A DNA stretch of 64,000 nucleotides from Janthinobacterium sp. 67 (GCF_002797895.1 NZ_PGES01000002.1:62001-126000); one strand, 5' to 3'. Positions 17,061 through 27,897 are shown, counted from the first letter of the stretch. Notes: generated by a model not told the origin, from the letters alone. A program made the numbers and translations.

Positions 17061-17951
17061 ATGCACCCACCACCAGACCCGCTGTTCCAACCGCCGCCAG
17101 CGTTGGCATCGCTGCCGCGCAACGCCGGCCGGCCGCGTTTTGCGCTCACCGACGATCAGGCGCGCAGCCTGGTGATGCAACTGGGCGCTATGCGTACCCG
17201 TCACGCCAACAACCCGCGCCAGCATCGTCCGTTCGTACACGATTTTCTACGGGCAGTGCACCACGCGACCGGGCGCATTTACAGCGCCGGCACCTATCGC
17301 AAGCTGCTGCAGGCGTACGCGCCCGAGCGCACGCCGTCGACGACCACGCTCGAGACCGAAAAAAACTTGCTGGAGCATGACCTCAAAAGCCGCGCGGTGT
17401 CGGTGGGCATCGCTGCGGCAACGCCACTGCCGGCAGCTGAGGCAGCGCCATCAGTCCACGCACCGGCGCCGGCGCGGGAAACGGGACTCGAACTCCAGCA
17501 GATCATTGGCTTGCTGCACCACCTGGCAGCGCGACTCGATCAACAGGATCGTGCGATTGCCGGCCAGGATCGTTCGGCCGGCATGCAAGCCCACAACGAC
17601 TATCTGCGCGAGCGTCTCGCCGTCACCGAAGAGGATTTAATTAAAACCCGGGCGCAGGCCGCCCGGATGGCGCTCGAGGCGCAAGCTGCCGCCACCCAGG
17701 CAGAGGAGCGCGCGCGCGAGCTGGCCGTGCTGTACCAGAACGTCAAGGACCAGGCGGCGGCGCTGGGCGCGATGGCGGAAGAACTGCATGGCAGCCGGCA
17801 GTTTGCCATGCAGGCCATCGATGGCGTTCGCGGAGAAACGCGCGCGGCCAAAGAGCGCTGCGCGCAGCTGGAGCAACAACTCAAAGACAAGGAGCAGCAA
17901 GTGGACATGTACCGGCAAATGGCGTTCAGCAAAGGAGGTCCAGCGCGATGA
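17061..17951 (+). CDS. KfrA-like DNA-binding coiled-coil protein
   Basis: A 296-aa protein. Residues 20-95 resemble the KfrA N-terminal DNA-binding domain ('ALTDDQARSLVMQLGAMRT' through 'YRKLLQAYAPER'). A Pro/Ala-rich linker (about 125-145) follows, and from about 150 to 290 there is a long heptad-rich coiled coil ending in 'QLEQQLKDKEQQVDMYRQMA'. It overlaps the recombinase gene by ATGA (17948-17951), so the two are translated together and probably act together, for example as an accessory factor. Tn4651-type elements also pair a tyrosine recombinase (TnpS) with a coiled-coil protein (TnpT), but those are divergent, unlike here. Confidence 0.75.
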   Translation: MHPPPDPLFQPPPALASLPRNAGRPRFALTDDQARSLVMQLGAMRTRHANNPRQHRPFVHDFLRAVHHATGRIYSAGTYRKLLQAYAPERTPSTTTLETEKNLLEHDLKSRAVSVGIAAATPLPAAEAAPSVHAPAPARETGLELQQIIGLLHHLAARLDQQDRAIAGQDRSAGMQAHNDYLRERLAVTEEDLIKTRAQAARMALEAQAAATQAEERARELAVLYQNVKDQAAALGAMAEELHGSRQFAMQAIDGVRGETRAAKERCAQLEQQLKDKEQQVDMYRQMAFSKGGPAR

Positions 17952-19195
17952 CCGGACTGACCCCCTATTCCCACGGCGCCGGCCAAATGACGGTTGCCGC
18001 CCCCCAGCCGGTGCACAGCCTGGGGCCGGTCGCCGACGACTGGGAAGCGATCAATGTGTGGCTGGCCGCGGTGGCCGACAACAGCAGAAGCGGTTCCAAT
18101 GAAACGCTCAAAACCTACCGCTACCATCTGGCCAAGCTGCGCTGGTATTGCGAGCGCGAACTGGGACGTCCGCCGTCGACCTGGACCCTGCAAGATGTCA
18201 AAACCTTCCGCAACTACCTGGCACAGCTGCCTGCTTCGTCCTTGCGTACTATCAATATCGCACCTGGTGCGCCAGACTACTCACCGTTCCAGAAGCAGCC
18301 CGGCGTCAGCACCCAGTCCGACATCATGCGCTTTACCAAGGCCATGTTCAGCGCCCTGCATCGCACCGGCTATCTGCGCCTCGATCCGATGGCGCTCGTC
18401 CAAGCGCCGAAGCAGCGCCGCTTGGACAAAAAACGCGCCGTGGGGGATGATTTGTTTGACCTGGTGCTGCAGGTGATGGCGGAGGCGCCGCGGCCGACCC
18501 AGAAAGACCATCAGATTTACCTGCGCGACTGCTTCATCTTCATTTGCCTGCGCGAGTCGGGACTGAGGGCGTCGGAACTCATCGGGGCGAAAATGGATGC
18601 CGTCGGGTTGCTGTACAACCCCAACAGCGGCAACACCTACTGGGCCATGACGGTCAAGGCAGAGACGGCCAAGGGCGGCAAACAGCGCACGGTACCGGTG
18701 AGCGTGGCGTTCCTGGAAGCTTTTATTGCCTACCGGCGCGCGTTCGGACTGGACCCGATGCCTGGGCCGGACCCCCAGCAGTATGGGCTTGTGCTGTCAG
18801 TGCGCACCAAAAAAAGGGAGATCGGGAGCCGGATCAAGAGCGCGTCGGACCGGCGGCTGTTTGGTGAATGGCGCGACGTGGGGAGCCGGCAAGGACTGCA
18901 CGGCATCATCAAAGGTCGGATACGTGATGCAGTCCTTCTGCTGGAGCAAGCCGGTGATGGCGCAAGCGCAGCGCATTTGGCTCGGGTATCGGCACACTGG
19001 CTGCGGCATACCTTCGCGATGACCTCGCTCTTGTCGGGTCAGGATCTGCGTAGCGTGGCCACGTCGCTGGGCCATGCCAGCGTCGACACGACGATGGGCT
19101 ATACGGAGCAGGACGCGATCGATCTGATCGAGAGTTGGGAACGAGAAACGCCAGGCCGCGTGGCCCGCGCGGGCCCGGCGGATAGCATCAAGTGA
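17948..19195 (+). CDS. Tyrosine recombinase/integrase
   Basis: A 415-aa tyrosine recombinase with a core-binding domain (about 30-125, 'NETLKTYRYHLAKLRWYCER'). Its catalytic domain has Arg I in 'RESGLRASELIG' (about 205), His-x-x-Arg in 'SAHWLRHTFAMTSL' (about 355), the second His in 'LGHASVDTTMGYTEQ' and the Tyr nucleophile in the same motif (about 390). All catalytic residues are present, so it should be active. It is longer than Xer proteins because of an insert between Arg I and the HxxR box. Downstream of, and overlapping, the KfrA-like gene. Neither an attachment site nor an inverted repeat could be identified beside it. Confidence 0.9.
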   Translation: MTGLTPYSHGAGQMTVAAPQPVHSLGPVADDWEAINVWLAAVADNSRSGSNETLKTYRYHLAKLRWYCERELGRPPSTWTLQDVKTFRNYLAQLPASSLRTINIAPGAPDYSPFQKQPGVSTQSDIMRFTKAMFSALHRTGYLRLDPMALVQAPKQRRLDKKRAVGDDLFDLVLQVMAEAPRPTQKDHQIYLRDCFIFICLRESGLRASELIGAKMDAVGLLYNPNSGNTYWAMTVKAETAKGGKQRTVPVSVAFLEAFIAYRRAFGLDPMPGPDPQQYGLVLSVRTKKREIGSRIKSASDRRLFGEWRDVGSRQGLHGIIKGRIRDAVLLLEQAGDGASAAHLARVSAHWLRHTFAMTSLLSGQDLRSVATSLGHASVDTTMGYTEQDAIDLIESWERETPGRVARAGPADSIK

Positions 19196-19314
19196 ACAGG
19201 AGATAAATTTTTTGGCAGGCTTCACTCCAGATGCTTCAGCCGTCCAACTAAATGTAACGAGGAAAATTCTCGCGTTTTGTTGACTGTTAACCGGATAACG
19301 GATAATATGAAAGT

Positions 19315-19584
19315 ATGCCAATTCAATCCTTCGCTTGTCCCGACACGCAAGCCCTGTTCACCACAGGCAGGAGTCGCCGATTCGTCAACATTAAGAACGT
19401 AGCCGAGCGCAAGCTGGCCCAGCTCGACGCGGCTCCCTCGGTGAATTTCATGAAGGCGCCGCCGGGTAACGACCTGAAAGAGTACGACGGCGCTTGGCAT
19501 GTGCGGATTAACGACCAGTGGCGTCTGACCTTCAAGTGGGGTGATAGCGGCCCTTATGAAGTGCTGATCGAAGACCCACACTGA
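19315..19584 (+). CDS. higB: HigB-type toxin (RelE superfamily)
   Basis: An 89-aa ribosome-dependent mRNA interferase of the HigB/RelE fold. It shows the family pattern 'CPDTQALFTTGRSRRFVNI', 'AERKLAQLDAA', 'PPGNDLKEYDGAWHVRINDQWRLTFKW', with Arg and Tyr residues expected to contact mRNA. Toxin before antitoxin is the usual higBA order; the antitoxin follows after 49 bp. The short repeated GGATAA around 19291-19302 just upstream could be an operator for the HigA complex. Confidence 0.92.
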   Translation: MPIQSFACPDTQALFTTGRSRRFVNIKNVAERKLAQLDAAPSVNFMKAPPGNDLKEYDGAWHVRINDQWRLTFKWGDSGPYEVLIEDPH

Positions 19585-19633
19585 GCGGGGCCTAGCCCCG
19601 CATAGAAAAACCTGAACAGCCACGGAGGGCATT

Positions 19634-19936
19634 ATGTTCAAAAATGGTATGCGTCCTATCCACCCCGGCGAAATTTTGGTCGAGGACTACATTAAGCCCA
19701 TGGGCGTCAGCGTGCGCGCTGTGTCTCTGGCCCTGCACGTTCCGTACTCTCGTCTCAGCGAGATCACCAAAGGTGAGCGCGGCGTCTCCGCTGATACGGC
19801 ACTTCGCTTGGAGCGCTATTTTGGCAGTGAGGCTCAAGGATGGTTGAATCTCCAAAGTGCGTATGACCTGCGTATGGCCGAGATATCCGCTGGCAAAGCC
19901 ATCGCCAAAGCGATCAAGCCGCTTGCATTGGCATAG
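19634..19936 (+). CDS. higA: HigA-type antitoxin (XRE family)
   Basis: A 100-aa antitoxin with the characteristic opening 'MRPIHPGEILVEDYIKPMGV' and an XRE helix-turn-helix ('VRAVSLALHVPYSRLSEITKGERGVSADTALRL'-type segment, about residues 27-58). It neutralises HigB and represses the operon. GGAGG sits 7 nt before the ATG. Together with higB it would stabilise the plasmid. Confidence 0.93.
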   Translation: MFKNGMRPIHPGEILVEDYIKPMGVSVRAVSLALHVPYSRLSEITKGERGVSADTALRLERYFGSEAQGWLNLQSAYDLRMAEISAGKAIAKAIKPLALA

Positions 19937-20191
19937 CTCAAGGATCGCCCAGCAGCCCTCACGAGGGTCGGCCCGGATTCTTGTAAAAATCCCCAAAATT
20001 TGACCTAAGTTTTTGTTTTTAAAGAATTTTAATTCTGATTTTTGTTGCGATATCTCTTCATTTTGACTGGCGGCCGGCTGTCCAGACCAGTCTCTAGCTC
20101 TTCTCTTAGCGTCAATCGAAGTAATTGTGCATACACCCCAGCGCCCGTAAGTCCCTGAATTTACGCCAATCCCGTTTTTGATGGGTACACT

Positions 20192-20217
20192 TTTACTTCG
20201 CATGTGTTCGAAGTAAA
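20192..20217. promoter_or_regulatory. Inverted repeat upstream of tnsA-like gene
   Basis: TTTACTTCG (20192-20200) and CGAAGTAAA (20209-20217) form a perfect 9-bp inverted repeat with an 8-bp centre, 65 bp before the tnsA-like start. The right half (GAAGTAAAGTTGCGACA) weakly resembles the TnsB-like sites of the mini-transposon. It may be an operator or a transposase-binding site near the lost transposon end. Confidence 0.4.
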
Positions 20218-20281
20218 GTTGCGACATCCTTGAAATGCGCGGCAAAAGTGCTAAATTGTATAAAAACCAGCGGAGATCCGC

Positions 20282-20911
20282 ATGGCGCCTGGCAATTCAC
20301 ACTCACGCTTCACTCATCCGATCGATAGCGAGCGGCCCAAAGGCGCGTCGCGCTTTGAGTTTTTCGCCCCCAAGCTCAAGCGCCGAGTGACGCTCTTCGA
20401 CCCGTTCCATGTTCGGCTTTGGGCGCTCCTCGAAAGTAATCCCCGGGTGTTTCGTTATTGCGAGCGCCCAGCGTACTGGCGTCATGACAACAGTCGGCAA
20501 CTGCTCGATTTTTGGGTGAGGGCTGGGCGACGCGAAATGTGCTGGATCGTTACGCCCACGCCACAACCGGCCCGGGCTGGGGTCCTGAGTCCCGACGACG
20601 ATATCGGTGTGCGATATGTGCATGTCCAAAATCTTGCCGCCCACAGCATCTGGATCGAGAACTGGATGCGCATCCTGCCCTACCTTGCGTCGAATGAGCG
20701 CTTTGTCAGCGAAAGGTTGTTGCTCGATGTCGAGCGGGCGACATCGACCGCGCCAACGCTGGGGCAACTCGAACGCGACTTTCAGCCATATGACACCGTG
20801 CTTGTCCGCACCGCGGTATTCCTGTTACTGCACAGAGGGCGCATCAAGGCGAAGTCATTGCGTGATCGGCCGTTGGGGCCGGCGATCGAATTGCTGAAGG
20901 AATCGATATGA
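20282..20911 (+). CDS. TnsA-like transposase endonuclease subunit
   Basis: A 209-aa protein immediately upstream of, and overlapping (ATGA), a TnsB-like gene, the layout of heteromeric Tn7-like transposases in which TnsA cuts the 5' strand. The region 'RLWALLESNPRVFRYCERPAYW' to 'RQLLDFWVRAGRREMCWIV' fits the restriction-endonuclease-like core with a Glu and an Asp in place. The Lys normally closing the E-D-x-K motif is not seen ('CWIV' stands there), so it may be catalytically altered. ATG 20282 has GGAG 6 nt upstream. Assignment rests mainly on context. Confidence 0.6.
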   Translation: MAPGNSHSRFTHPIDSERPKGASRFEFFAPKLKRRVTLFDPFHVRLWALLESNPRVFRYCERPAYWRHDNSRQLLDFWVRAGRREMCWIVTPTPQPARAGVLSPDDDIGVRYVHVQNLAAHSIWIENWMRILPYLASNERFVSERLLLDVERATSTAPTLGQLERDFQPYDTVLVRTAVFLLLHRGRIKAKSLRDRPLGPAIELLKESI

Positions 20912-22519
20912 CTGGCCGTCGCAGCGCCGCTGTGACGGATCGCGCCGACCCGACATTGTGGCCGACCGTGGCTTGGCCAACCCTCTCTGGAGATCAACAA
21001 AAAATATTTCGCGCCCGTGAAGAAGCGGTTCGGCTGTATTGTCAGCGCGCCTCCCTGCGTGCCATCGAGGCCGCCACCGGCGTGCCGTTCAGCTCCGTGC
21101 GCCGGCTCTACGAACGCTGCCTACAGACCCATGCCGACGGACGTCTGCAGGGCTTGCGCGCACTCGTTCCCTACGAACACGTCAAGTCCTACCGGCGCTC
21201 GGCAACGAGCGTCCGATCCGGTCCTGCTGGCAAGGCTGGCGCATTCCAGCAATTGCTGGAACGTCACCCTGAGCTGGAAGTCCTGATCGTCCATGAGCTG
21301 CAAGCACACCACGTCGTTTTAAGAGACGGGCCAAACGGCCTTGTTGTCAGCGGGCTGAGCGCACTGCATAAGCGCTTTCGCCTGCTTTGTCTTGAGCTGG
21401 GCCTGACGCAACGGGACTATCCCCTGGTTCAGCACGAGCAAGGGATCCGCAGCTTGGCCGCGGCGGTCAAGTCCATCGCCACGCGCTCTTTTGAACTGGC
21501 AGCGCGCGCCGCGCTCGCGCAAAAACGCTCCGGCGGTGTACGTCCGAACGCCGAAGGCCTGCCATTGGTCGCGACCATCCCGTTCGATGCCGTTGAATTC
21601 GACGGACACCGGGTCGACGTGCGGCTGCGCATCGTCTTTGAACGCGTCGCCGGCGTCGAGGAATCGTTCGAAATCGATCGCGTCTGGCTGCTCAGTATCA
21701 TCGACATTTGCAGTCGGGCGATCTTGGGTTACCACATCGTGCTCGAACCGGAATATAGTCGCTTCGACGTACTCAAGACGGTCGAGCGGGCTCTTGTCCC
21801 GTGGCGCCCTCCTGCCCTGACTATTCCCGGCCTGCGCTTTGCCTCTGGCGCCGGCATGCCTTCCGAGCGCTTCCCGGAACTTGGCTATGCGCTCTGGAAC
21901 TTGTTCCGCTTCGACAATGCGAAAGCCAATCTCGCCGAGGACACCTTGCGCGTACTGACCGATATTGTCGGCTGTGGCGTCCATGCCGGTCCTGCTTACC
22001 GCCCCAACGAGCGCCCCCATATTGAACGTTTTTTCGGCATGTTGGCATCAGTCCTTGCGCACCGCTTGCCCGGCACCACGGGCACCGGCCCTGCCGATCC
22101 CCGTCGTCACCTTGCGGAACTGACCGGCACAGCGCCGGCCGTGGTCCGGCTCGACGAATTGATGGAACTGACCGCGGTGGCGATCGCCAACTACAACGCC
22201 GCTTCGCACACTAGCCTGGGCGGCCGTTCGCCTCTGGAAATGCTGGGCTATTATTTGCGCGAAAAACAGAGTGCGCTGCGCTGGCTGGCCGAGCCCATGC
22301 GCCGCAACCTGTGTCTGCTCCAGCACGAACACGAAGGACACGTGCGTGGCAGCATCGTCAAGGGTGTGCGGCCCTATATTCATTTCTTCGGCGCGCGCTA
22401 CACGAGCCATGCTCTGGCCGGGCGGGCGGACCTGATTGGCAAGCCGGTGCTGCTCTATTTTGACACCGAGGACGTGCGCGCATTGCGCGTATTCGACGCA
22501 GCCGGACGTGAGCTATGCG
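20908..22519 (+). pseudogene. TnsB/TniA-like DDE transposase, 3' end cut by IS6
   Basis: An rve-superfamily transposase. It has an N-terminal helix-turn-helix region ('ASLRAIEAATGVPFSSVRRL', about 50-70), then the catalytic domain with Asp in 'DAVEFDGHRVDV' (about 232), Asp in 'LFRFDNAKANL' (about 336) and Glu in 'RPNERPHIERFFG' (about 375). A Mu-type C-terminal beta-barrel segment follows. The native sequence stops at the IS6 terminus (22520), and the open frame then runs 30 codons into the IS to 22611. The far C-terminus, which contacts the AAA partner in Tn7 relatives, and any tnsC are missing, so the system is probably inactive. Confidence 0.8.
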
Positions 22520-23343
22520 GGTTGTGTCGCGTTGTTGATCCGAAGACGGAATTTTCCAGGAAAGGAACTGGGGTGCCTCAAACTGGACGGACCTGTGCTG
22601 CCAGCGCATAAAATTGGTCGGCGAACGACATCGCATCGGTTCCGTTGATTGCGAACTGGCCCTTGCGGATCATGTGCATGAGCTCAACGCCGGCGAGCAC
22701 GCAGTGGGCGGCGCGGAACGATTTGAAGTTGAGCATCGGACTGGTTACCCGCTTGATGGCGCGATGGTCCTGTTCGACGATGTTGTTGAGGTACTTGACT
22801 TGGCGCACCACGATCGGCACGTCACGGCTGGCGTTGATCGCATCGATCGCCGCCTTGTTGGCCCCGCTCTTGTCCATCGCGACTTTGTCCGGATCGCCGT
22901 GCGCTCCCATCGCCTTGTCGAAGAAGCGCTTCGCTGAGACCATATCGCGTTTGGCCGTGAGCAGGAAGTCGACGGTTTTGCCCTGCTTGTCGACGGCGCG
23001 GTACAGGTATTTCCAGACGCCCTTGACCTTGATATACGTCTCATCCATTCGCCAGCTGCCACCGACCGGGCGCTTGTGTTTCCGGGCCATCTTCTCGACG
23101 AGAGGCAGGAAACGAATCGCCCACCGATTGATCGACGAATGGTCGACCGATACGCCGCGCTCTTCCATCATTTCTTCCAGGTGCCGGTAGCTCAGCGGGT
23201 ATGCTACGTACCAGCGAATGCAGACCAGGATCACATCGATCGGAAAGCGCATCCCTTTGAAGTTGAGCATGGCGATTCATCCAAGGTTCGGGCGCCGTAG
23301 CTTACCTGATCGGCCATCGACGGTATGCTAATGCGACAGAACC
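22520..23343 (-). mobile_element. IS6-family element, intact copy B
   Basis: An 824-bp element bounded by GGTTGTGTCGC (22520) and GCGACAGAACC (ending 23343). It is inverted relative to copy C (29832-30655), with the same length and identical transposase. No 8-bp target duplication is visible (flanks GCTATGCG and CTGCGCGC), so adjacent sequence was probably rearranged. Confidence 0.92.
22578..23270 (-). CDS. IS6-family transposase (copy B)
   Basis: 230-aa transposase with an N-terminal zinc-finger-like/HTH segment ('FPIDVILVCIRWYVAYPLSY') and a DDE domain: Asp in 'WRMDETYIKVKG', Asp in 'VAMDKSGANKAA', Glu in 'NIVEQDHRAIKRV'. Full length and unbroken, so probably active by replicative or cointegrate transposition. 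Confidence 0.95.
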   Translation of the reverse strand: MLNFKGMRFPIDVILVCIRWYVAYPLSYRHLEEMMEERGVSVDHSSINRWAIRFLPLVEKMARKHKRPVGGSWRMDETYIKVKGVWKYLYRAVDKQGKTVDFLLTAKRDMVSAKRFFDKAMGAHGDPDKVAMDKSGANKAAIDAINASRDVPIVVRQVKYLNNIVEQDHRAIKRVTSPMLNFKSFRAAHCVLAGVELMHMIRKGQFAINGTDAMSFADQFYALAAQVRPV

Positions 23344-23520
23344 CTGCGCGCCGACACATTGAAATTGCTCCGGTCAGCGGATATGCAGGCGCTGGACGCT
23401 GTCCAGAACTTGGCCGCTGCGGCACCTCCGGCGCAGCGAGATCAAATGGAGAAAATTTTGGGCTTTACACAGCAGCTCGATTTCGCTGCGGCGGCAGAAA
23501 TCCTGAGCGCTGCCGATTAA
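23344..23520 (+). pseudogene. C-terminal gene fragment, HPt-like
   Basis: Directly after the IS6 end an open frame of 58 codons runs to TAA ('LKLLRSADMQALDAVQNLAA', later 'FTQQLDFAAAAEILSAAD'). The helical pattern and the 'LDFAAAAEIL' ending resemble the C-terminus of HPt or hybrid-sensor proteins. The 5' part was removed at the IS junction. Family assignment is tentative. Confidence 0.35.
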
Positions 23521-24203
23521 ACTGCTTCGACTGATCGGAGTAGCGTTTTGCGACGTAAGTGTTCGCTCAGCGCCATCTTGAGTGCTAGAGAGATTGGATC
23601 GAGATGGCGCCACACCGCTGGGAAGCGGCGTCATCTCAAACGACTGCTGGCATTTCGGTGATATGCGCCAGCGCGCCCCGCAACCGGGTTTCGTGGCGAG
23701 ACATCATCCGGGCTCGCGGTTGCCTCAAGCCGTGTGCGCTCGCCGGCCGACGTATTCAAAGTCTCCCGACGTTCCCCAACAGCCAGATAGATTAGCTGCC
23801 GCCAATTCTGTACTGTATCCAAACCTGCGTGCGCTGCATAGGTGGCGCGGCTGGACGCTTACTGCTCGCCTCCTAGCTTCCGCGCTCAATCGGTATCCAC
23901 CATTGCAGACTTGGAGTCGGGATTGCTGGGAAAGTTCACCGGCGCGGCACAGCGCAGCGAACGTGGATCAGCGGTGGCTTGCCACGGCGACGGCAGCCAA
24001 GGCCCTCCATAAAACCCACTTTATCAATAGTTCGGCCATCAAACAGAATTGCTGCGATCATTAGCGACATCTTTAGATTGCGTCATGCGAGAAAATGCAA
24101 CAGCGTGGCGAGCGCCGTACCAAATGACCGATGCCGGGATTAGATCGCTTAACGGAGCCGCAGACCTTGCAATCCTTGCCAGCTGGTTGCGTGCCACGCG
24201 CAC
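23521..24203. other. No convincing gene
   Basis: About 680 bp between the HPt-like fragment and the GlxA-type regulator. Frames are short, lack ribosome binding sites and show no motif. It is probably decayed sequence within the IS6-flanked block. Confidence 0.5.
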
Positions 24204-25208
24204 TCAGCCATCGACCCCGGTCGTAGCAAAGCGCTCCCGATAAAGCTTGGGCGTGATCCCCAGCTTCTTCTGAAACACCCTGCGCATGTGGGCTTCGTCG
24301 GTGAACCCCGCGCGCGCCGCCACGGTCTTCAGCGACAATGTCAATTCCGCCAATAAAGTGGTGGCGCCTTCAAAGCGGCAGCGCTCAATAAATTCCTGGG
24401 TGCTGACGCCCACTTCCTGCTGGAACACCCGGGTGAAGTGGCGCTCGCTCATCATGGCCTTCTGGGCCAGCTGCGTCACCGACAGCTTTTCCTGCAAGTT
24501 TTCGAGGATCCAGTTCTGCAGCTCGCGGATATTGGGCCGCGTGGTGCGCTCGCTGAGCAAGTGGGCGCTGAACTGCGATTGCCCGCCCGGACGTTTAAGA
24601 AATACCACCATCTCGGTGGCCACCTCGAGCGCCAGTTCCCGTCCAAAATCTTCTTCCACCAGTGCCAGAGCCAAGTCGATGCCCGCCGTAACGCCGGCTG
24701 ACGTCCAGACGTGGTCGGCGCGCACGAAGATCGCATCGGCATCCACCTGGACAGCAGGATAGTCGGCTTGCAGTCGCTCCGCCACGCCCCAGTGTGTCGT
24801 GGCGCGCCTGCCGTTCAGGGCGCCCGCCGCCGCCAGGAAAAACGCGCCCGAACACAGCGAGGTCAAACGCTTGATGCGGGGTGCCACGGCGGCTACCCAG
24901 TCGATGATGGCGGCGCTATCGATCAGTGCTGCCTGGATATGGCGTGCCCCCACGATGATTGCGTTATCGGGCAGGGAAAGTGTACTCAGCGCCTTGGTGG
25001 CATCGAGCGACATCAGCGTGTCGGAGCGTACCGGCCCCACGGTGCACGAGGCCACCCGCACGTCATAGCCCGATGCCTTGCCGCGCCGCTGCAGGTGCAG
25101 ATTCGCATACTCGAACACGGACATTGGCCCGATCGCTTCGACCGCCTTGAACCCCGGGTACACGATGATATCGACAGTAATGGCAGCGCTTGCAGAGGAC
25201 AACTTCAT
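24204..25208 (-). CDS. GlxA-family AraC-type transcriptional regulator
   Basis: A 334-aa regulator with an N-terminal DJ-1/PfpI-like domain (about 10-185) including 'SLCSGAFFLAAAG' with the family's Cys, and a C-terminal AraC double helix-turn-helix (about 225-325: 'LSVTQLAQKAMMSERHFTRVF' type and 'KTVAARAGFTDEAHMRRVF'). It is divergent from frmA across 143 bp, so it probably controls the formaldehyde operon in place of the usual FrmR. The inducer is unknown. The protein is full length. Confidence 0.88.
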   Translation of the reverse strand: MKLSSASAAITVDIIVYPGFKAVEAIGPMSVFEYANLHLQRRGKASGYDVRVASCTVGPVRSDTLMSLDATKALSTLSLPDNAIIVGARHIQAALIDSAAIIDWVAAVAPRIKRLTSLCSGAFFLAAAGALNGRRATTHWGVAERLQADYPAVQVDADAIFVRADHVWTSAGVTAGIDLALALVEEDFGRELALEVATEMVVFLKRPGGQSQFSAHLLSERTTRPNIRELQNWILENLQEKLSVTQLAQKAMMSERHFTRVFQQEVGVSTQEFIERCRFEGATTLLAELTLSLKTVAARAGFTDEAHMRRVFQKKLGITPKLYRERFATTGVDG

Positions 25209-25351
25209 GGTGTAGTGGGCAATGATGAGCGGAAAATCCGGTCATTATGGCATCAATTCCGGCCATTCTCGGCCCGGTTCCGCCGTTCGGGGATGGTGCG
25301 CGGTCAGAATGGCCTGGCGTTATTCACCAATTCTTTTACGGGAGTACATCC

Positions 25352-26458
<1,107 letters not shown>

Positions 26459-26467
26459 GGCGCTGCC

Positions 26468-27325
26468 ATGCTTGAACTGATCAGCGAACACGCTTGCTTC
26501 GGCGGCGTCCAGCGTTACTACCGGCACCAGTCCTCCGCCATTGGCCTGCCGATGCGGTTTGGCGTCTTCCTGCCAGCGCAGGCAGCCGATGGCAACGTGC
26601 CCGCATTGTTCTGCCTGGCGGGGCTGACCTGCAACGAGGAAACCTTCGCCACCAAGGCCGGCGCGCAGCGGCAGGCTGCCGCGCTGGGGCTGATGTTGAT
26701 TACCCCCGACACCAGCCCGCGCGGCGCGAACGTGCCGGGTGAGAGCGACGCCTGGGATCTCGGTGTCGGCGCCGGCTTTTACGTCGACGCCACCGAGGCG
26801 CCCTGGCGTACCCATTACCGCATGTACAGCTATCTGCTGGAACTGCATGCACTGGTGCTGTCCGAGTTGCCGGCCGACGCCGACCGGGTCGGCATCATAG
26901 GCCACTCGATGGGCGGCCATGGCGCGCTGGTCCTGGCGCTACGCAACCCGGCGCTGTTCAAGTCGGTGTCCGCAATGGCGCCGATTAGCGCGCCTACGCA
27001 GGCACCCTGGGGCGATAAGGCGTTCTCGGCCTACCTGGGGCCGCGCTCGCCCGCCTGGGATGCGTATGACGCCAGCGTGCTGATGGCCGCGCGGCGCCAG
27101 CCTTTCCCGCACGGGATCTTGATCGATCAGGGCCTGGCTGACAAATTCCTGCCCGACCAGCTGTTCCCCGAAGCATTCGAAGCCGCTTGCGCGGCGGCCG
27201 GCCAGCCACTGACCTTGCGGCGCCATGCCGGCTATGACCACGGCTACTACTTCATCGCCACGGTGATCGACGATCACCTGAAGTTTCACCACGAAGCATT
27301 GATTTCACAAGGAGTAACACCATGA
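26468..27325 (+). CDS. frmB: S-formylglutathione hydrolase
   Basis: A 285-aa esterase-D type alpha/beta hydrolase converting S-formylglutathione to formate and glutathione, the second step after frmA. The Ser nucleophile is in '[12 protein letters not shown]' (about 146), the acid probably in '[12 protein letters not shown]' and the His in '[11 protein letters not shown]' (about 258). The segment '[19 protein letters not shown]' is diagnostic for the family. It starts 9 bp after frmA and overlaps gfa by ATGA. Confidence 0.96.
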   Translation: MLELISEHACFGGVQRYYRHQSSAIGLPMRFGVFLPAQAADGNVPALFCLAGLTCNEETFATKAGAQRQAAALGLMLITPDTSPRGANVPGESDAWDLGVGAGFYVDATEAPWRTHYRMYSYLLELHALVLSELPADADRVGIIGHSMGGHGALVLALRNPALFKSVSAMAPISAPTQAPWGDKAFSAYLGPRSPAWDAYDASVLMAARRQPFPHGILIDQGLADKFLPDQLFPEAFEAACAAAGQPLTLRRHAGYDHGYYFIATVIDDHLKFHHEALISQGVTP

Positions 27326-27897
27326 GTACCGAGTACACGATCCATCCGGCCATCGGCCAACAACGTCCACCCGCCGCAGCCGATTTCACCGGCGGCAAGC
27401 TGCTGTGCAAATGCAGCAGCGACCAGGTCGAAGTCACCATCGCCAGCCAGACTGCGCACAACCACGCATGCGGCTGCACCAAGTGCTGGAAGCCGGAAGG
27501 CGCGCTGTTCGCGCAGATCGCCGTGGTGGCGCGCGACAAGGTCAGTGTCACTGCCCATGCTGAAAAGCTGAGCGTTGTTGACGCCAGTGCGACCATCCGT
27601 CGCCACGCGTGCAATGTTTGCGGCGTCCACATGGTTGGCCGTATCGAGAACGAAGCGCATGCCTTCTTCGGCCTCGATTTCGTTCACACCGAACTGTCGT
27701 CGGAAAGCGGTTGGTCGCCGGTGGAATTTGCCGCTTTCGTCTCGTCGATCATCGAGTCGGGCACCAACCCGGCCGACATGGCCGGCGTGCGCGCTGCGCT
27801 GGCCAAGCTGGGCCTGCCTTACTACGATTGCCTGTCGCCGGCCTTAATGGATGCGCTGGCGACCCACGCCGCCAAGGCCAGCGGCGTGCTGCAATAA
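27322..27897 (+). CDS. gfa: S-(hydroxymethyl)glutathione synthase
   Basis: A 191-aa Gfa/CENP-V-fold zinc protein that speeds condensation of formaldehyde with glutathione, feeding frmA. Zinc-binding Cys are seen in '[13 protein letters not shown]', '[18 protein letters not shown]' and '[14 protein letters not shown]'. Length is normal for the family. The start overlaps the frmB stop, so the three enzymes are translationally coupled. Confidence 0.95.
   Translation: MSTEYTIHPAIGQQRPPAAADFTGGKLLCKCSSDQVEVTIASQTAHNHACGCTKCWKPEGALFAQIAVVARDKVSVTAHAEKLSVVDASATIRRHACNVCGVHMVGRIENEAHAFFGLDFVHTELSSESGWSPVEFAAFVSSIIESGTNPADMAGVRAALAKLGLPYYDCLSPALMDALATHAAKASGVLQ

Noticed and set aside
22512..23351. 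8-bp target duplications around the IS6 copies
   Set aside because: Flanks of copies A, B and C were compared directly and across the possible B-C inversion; none match.
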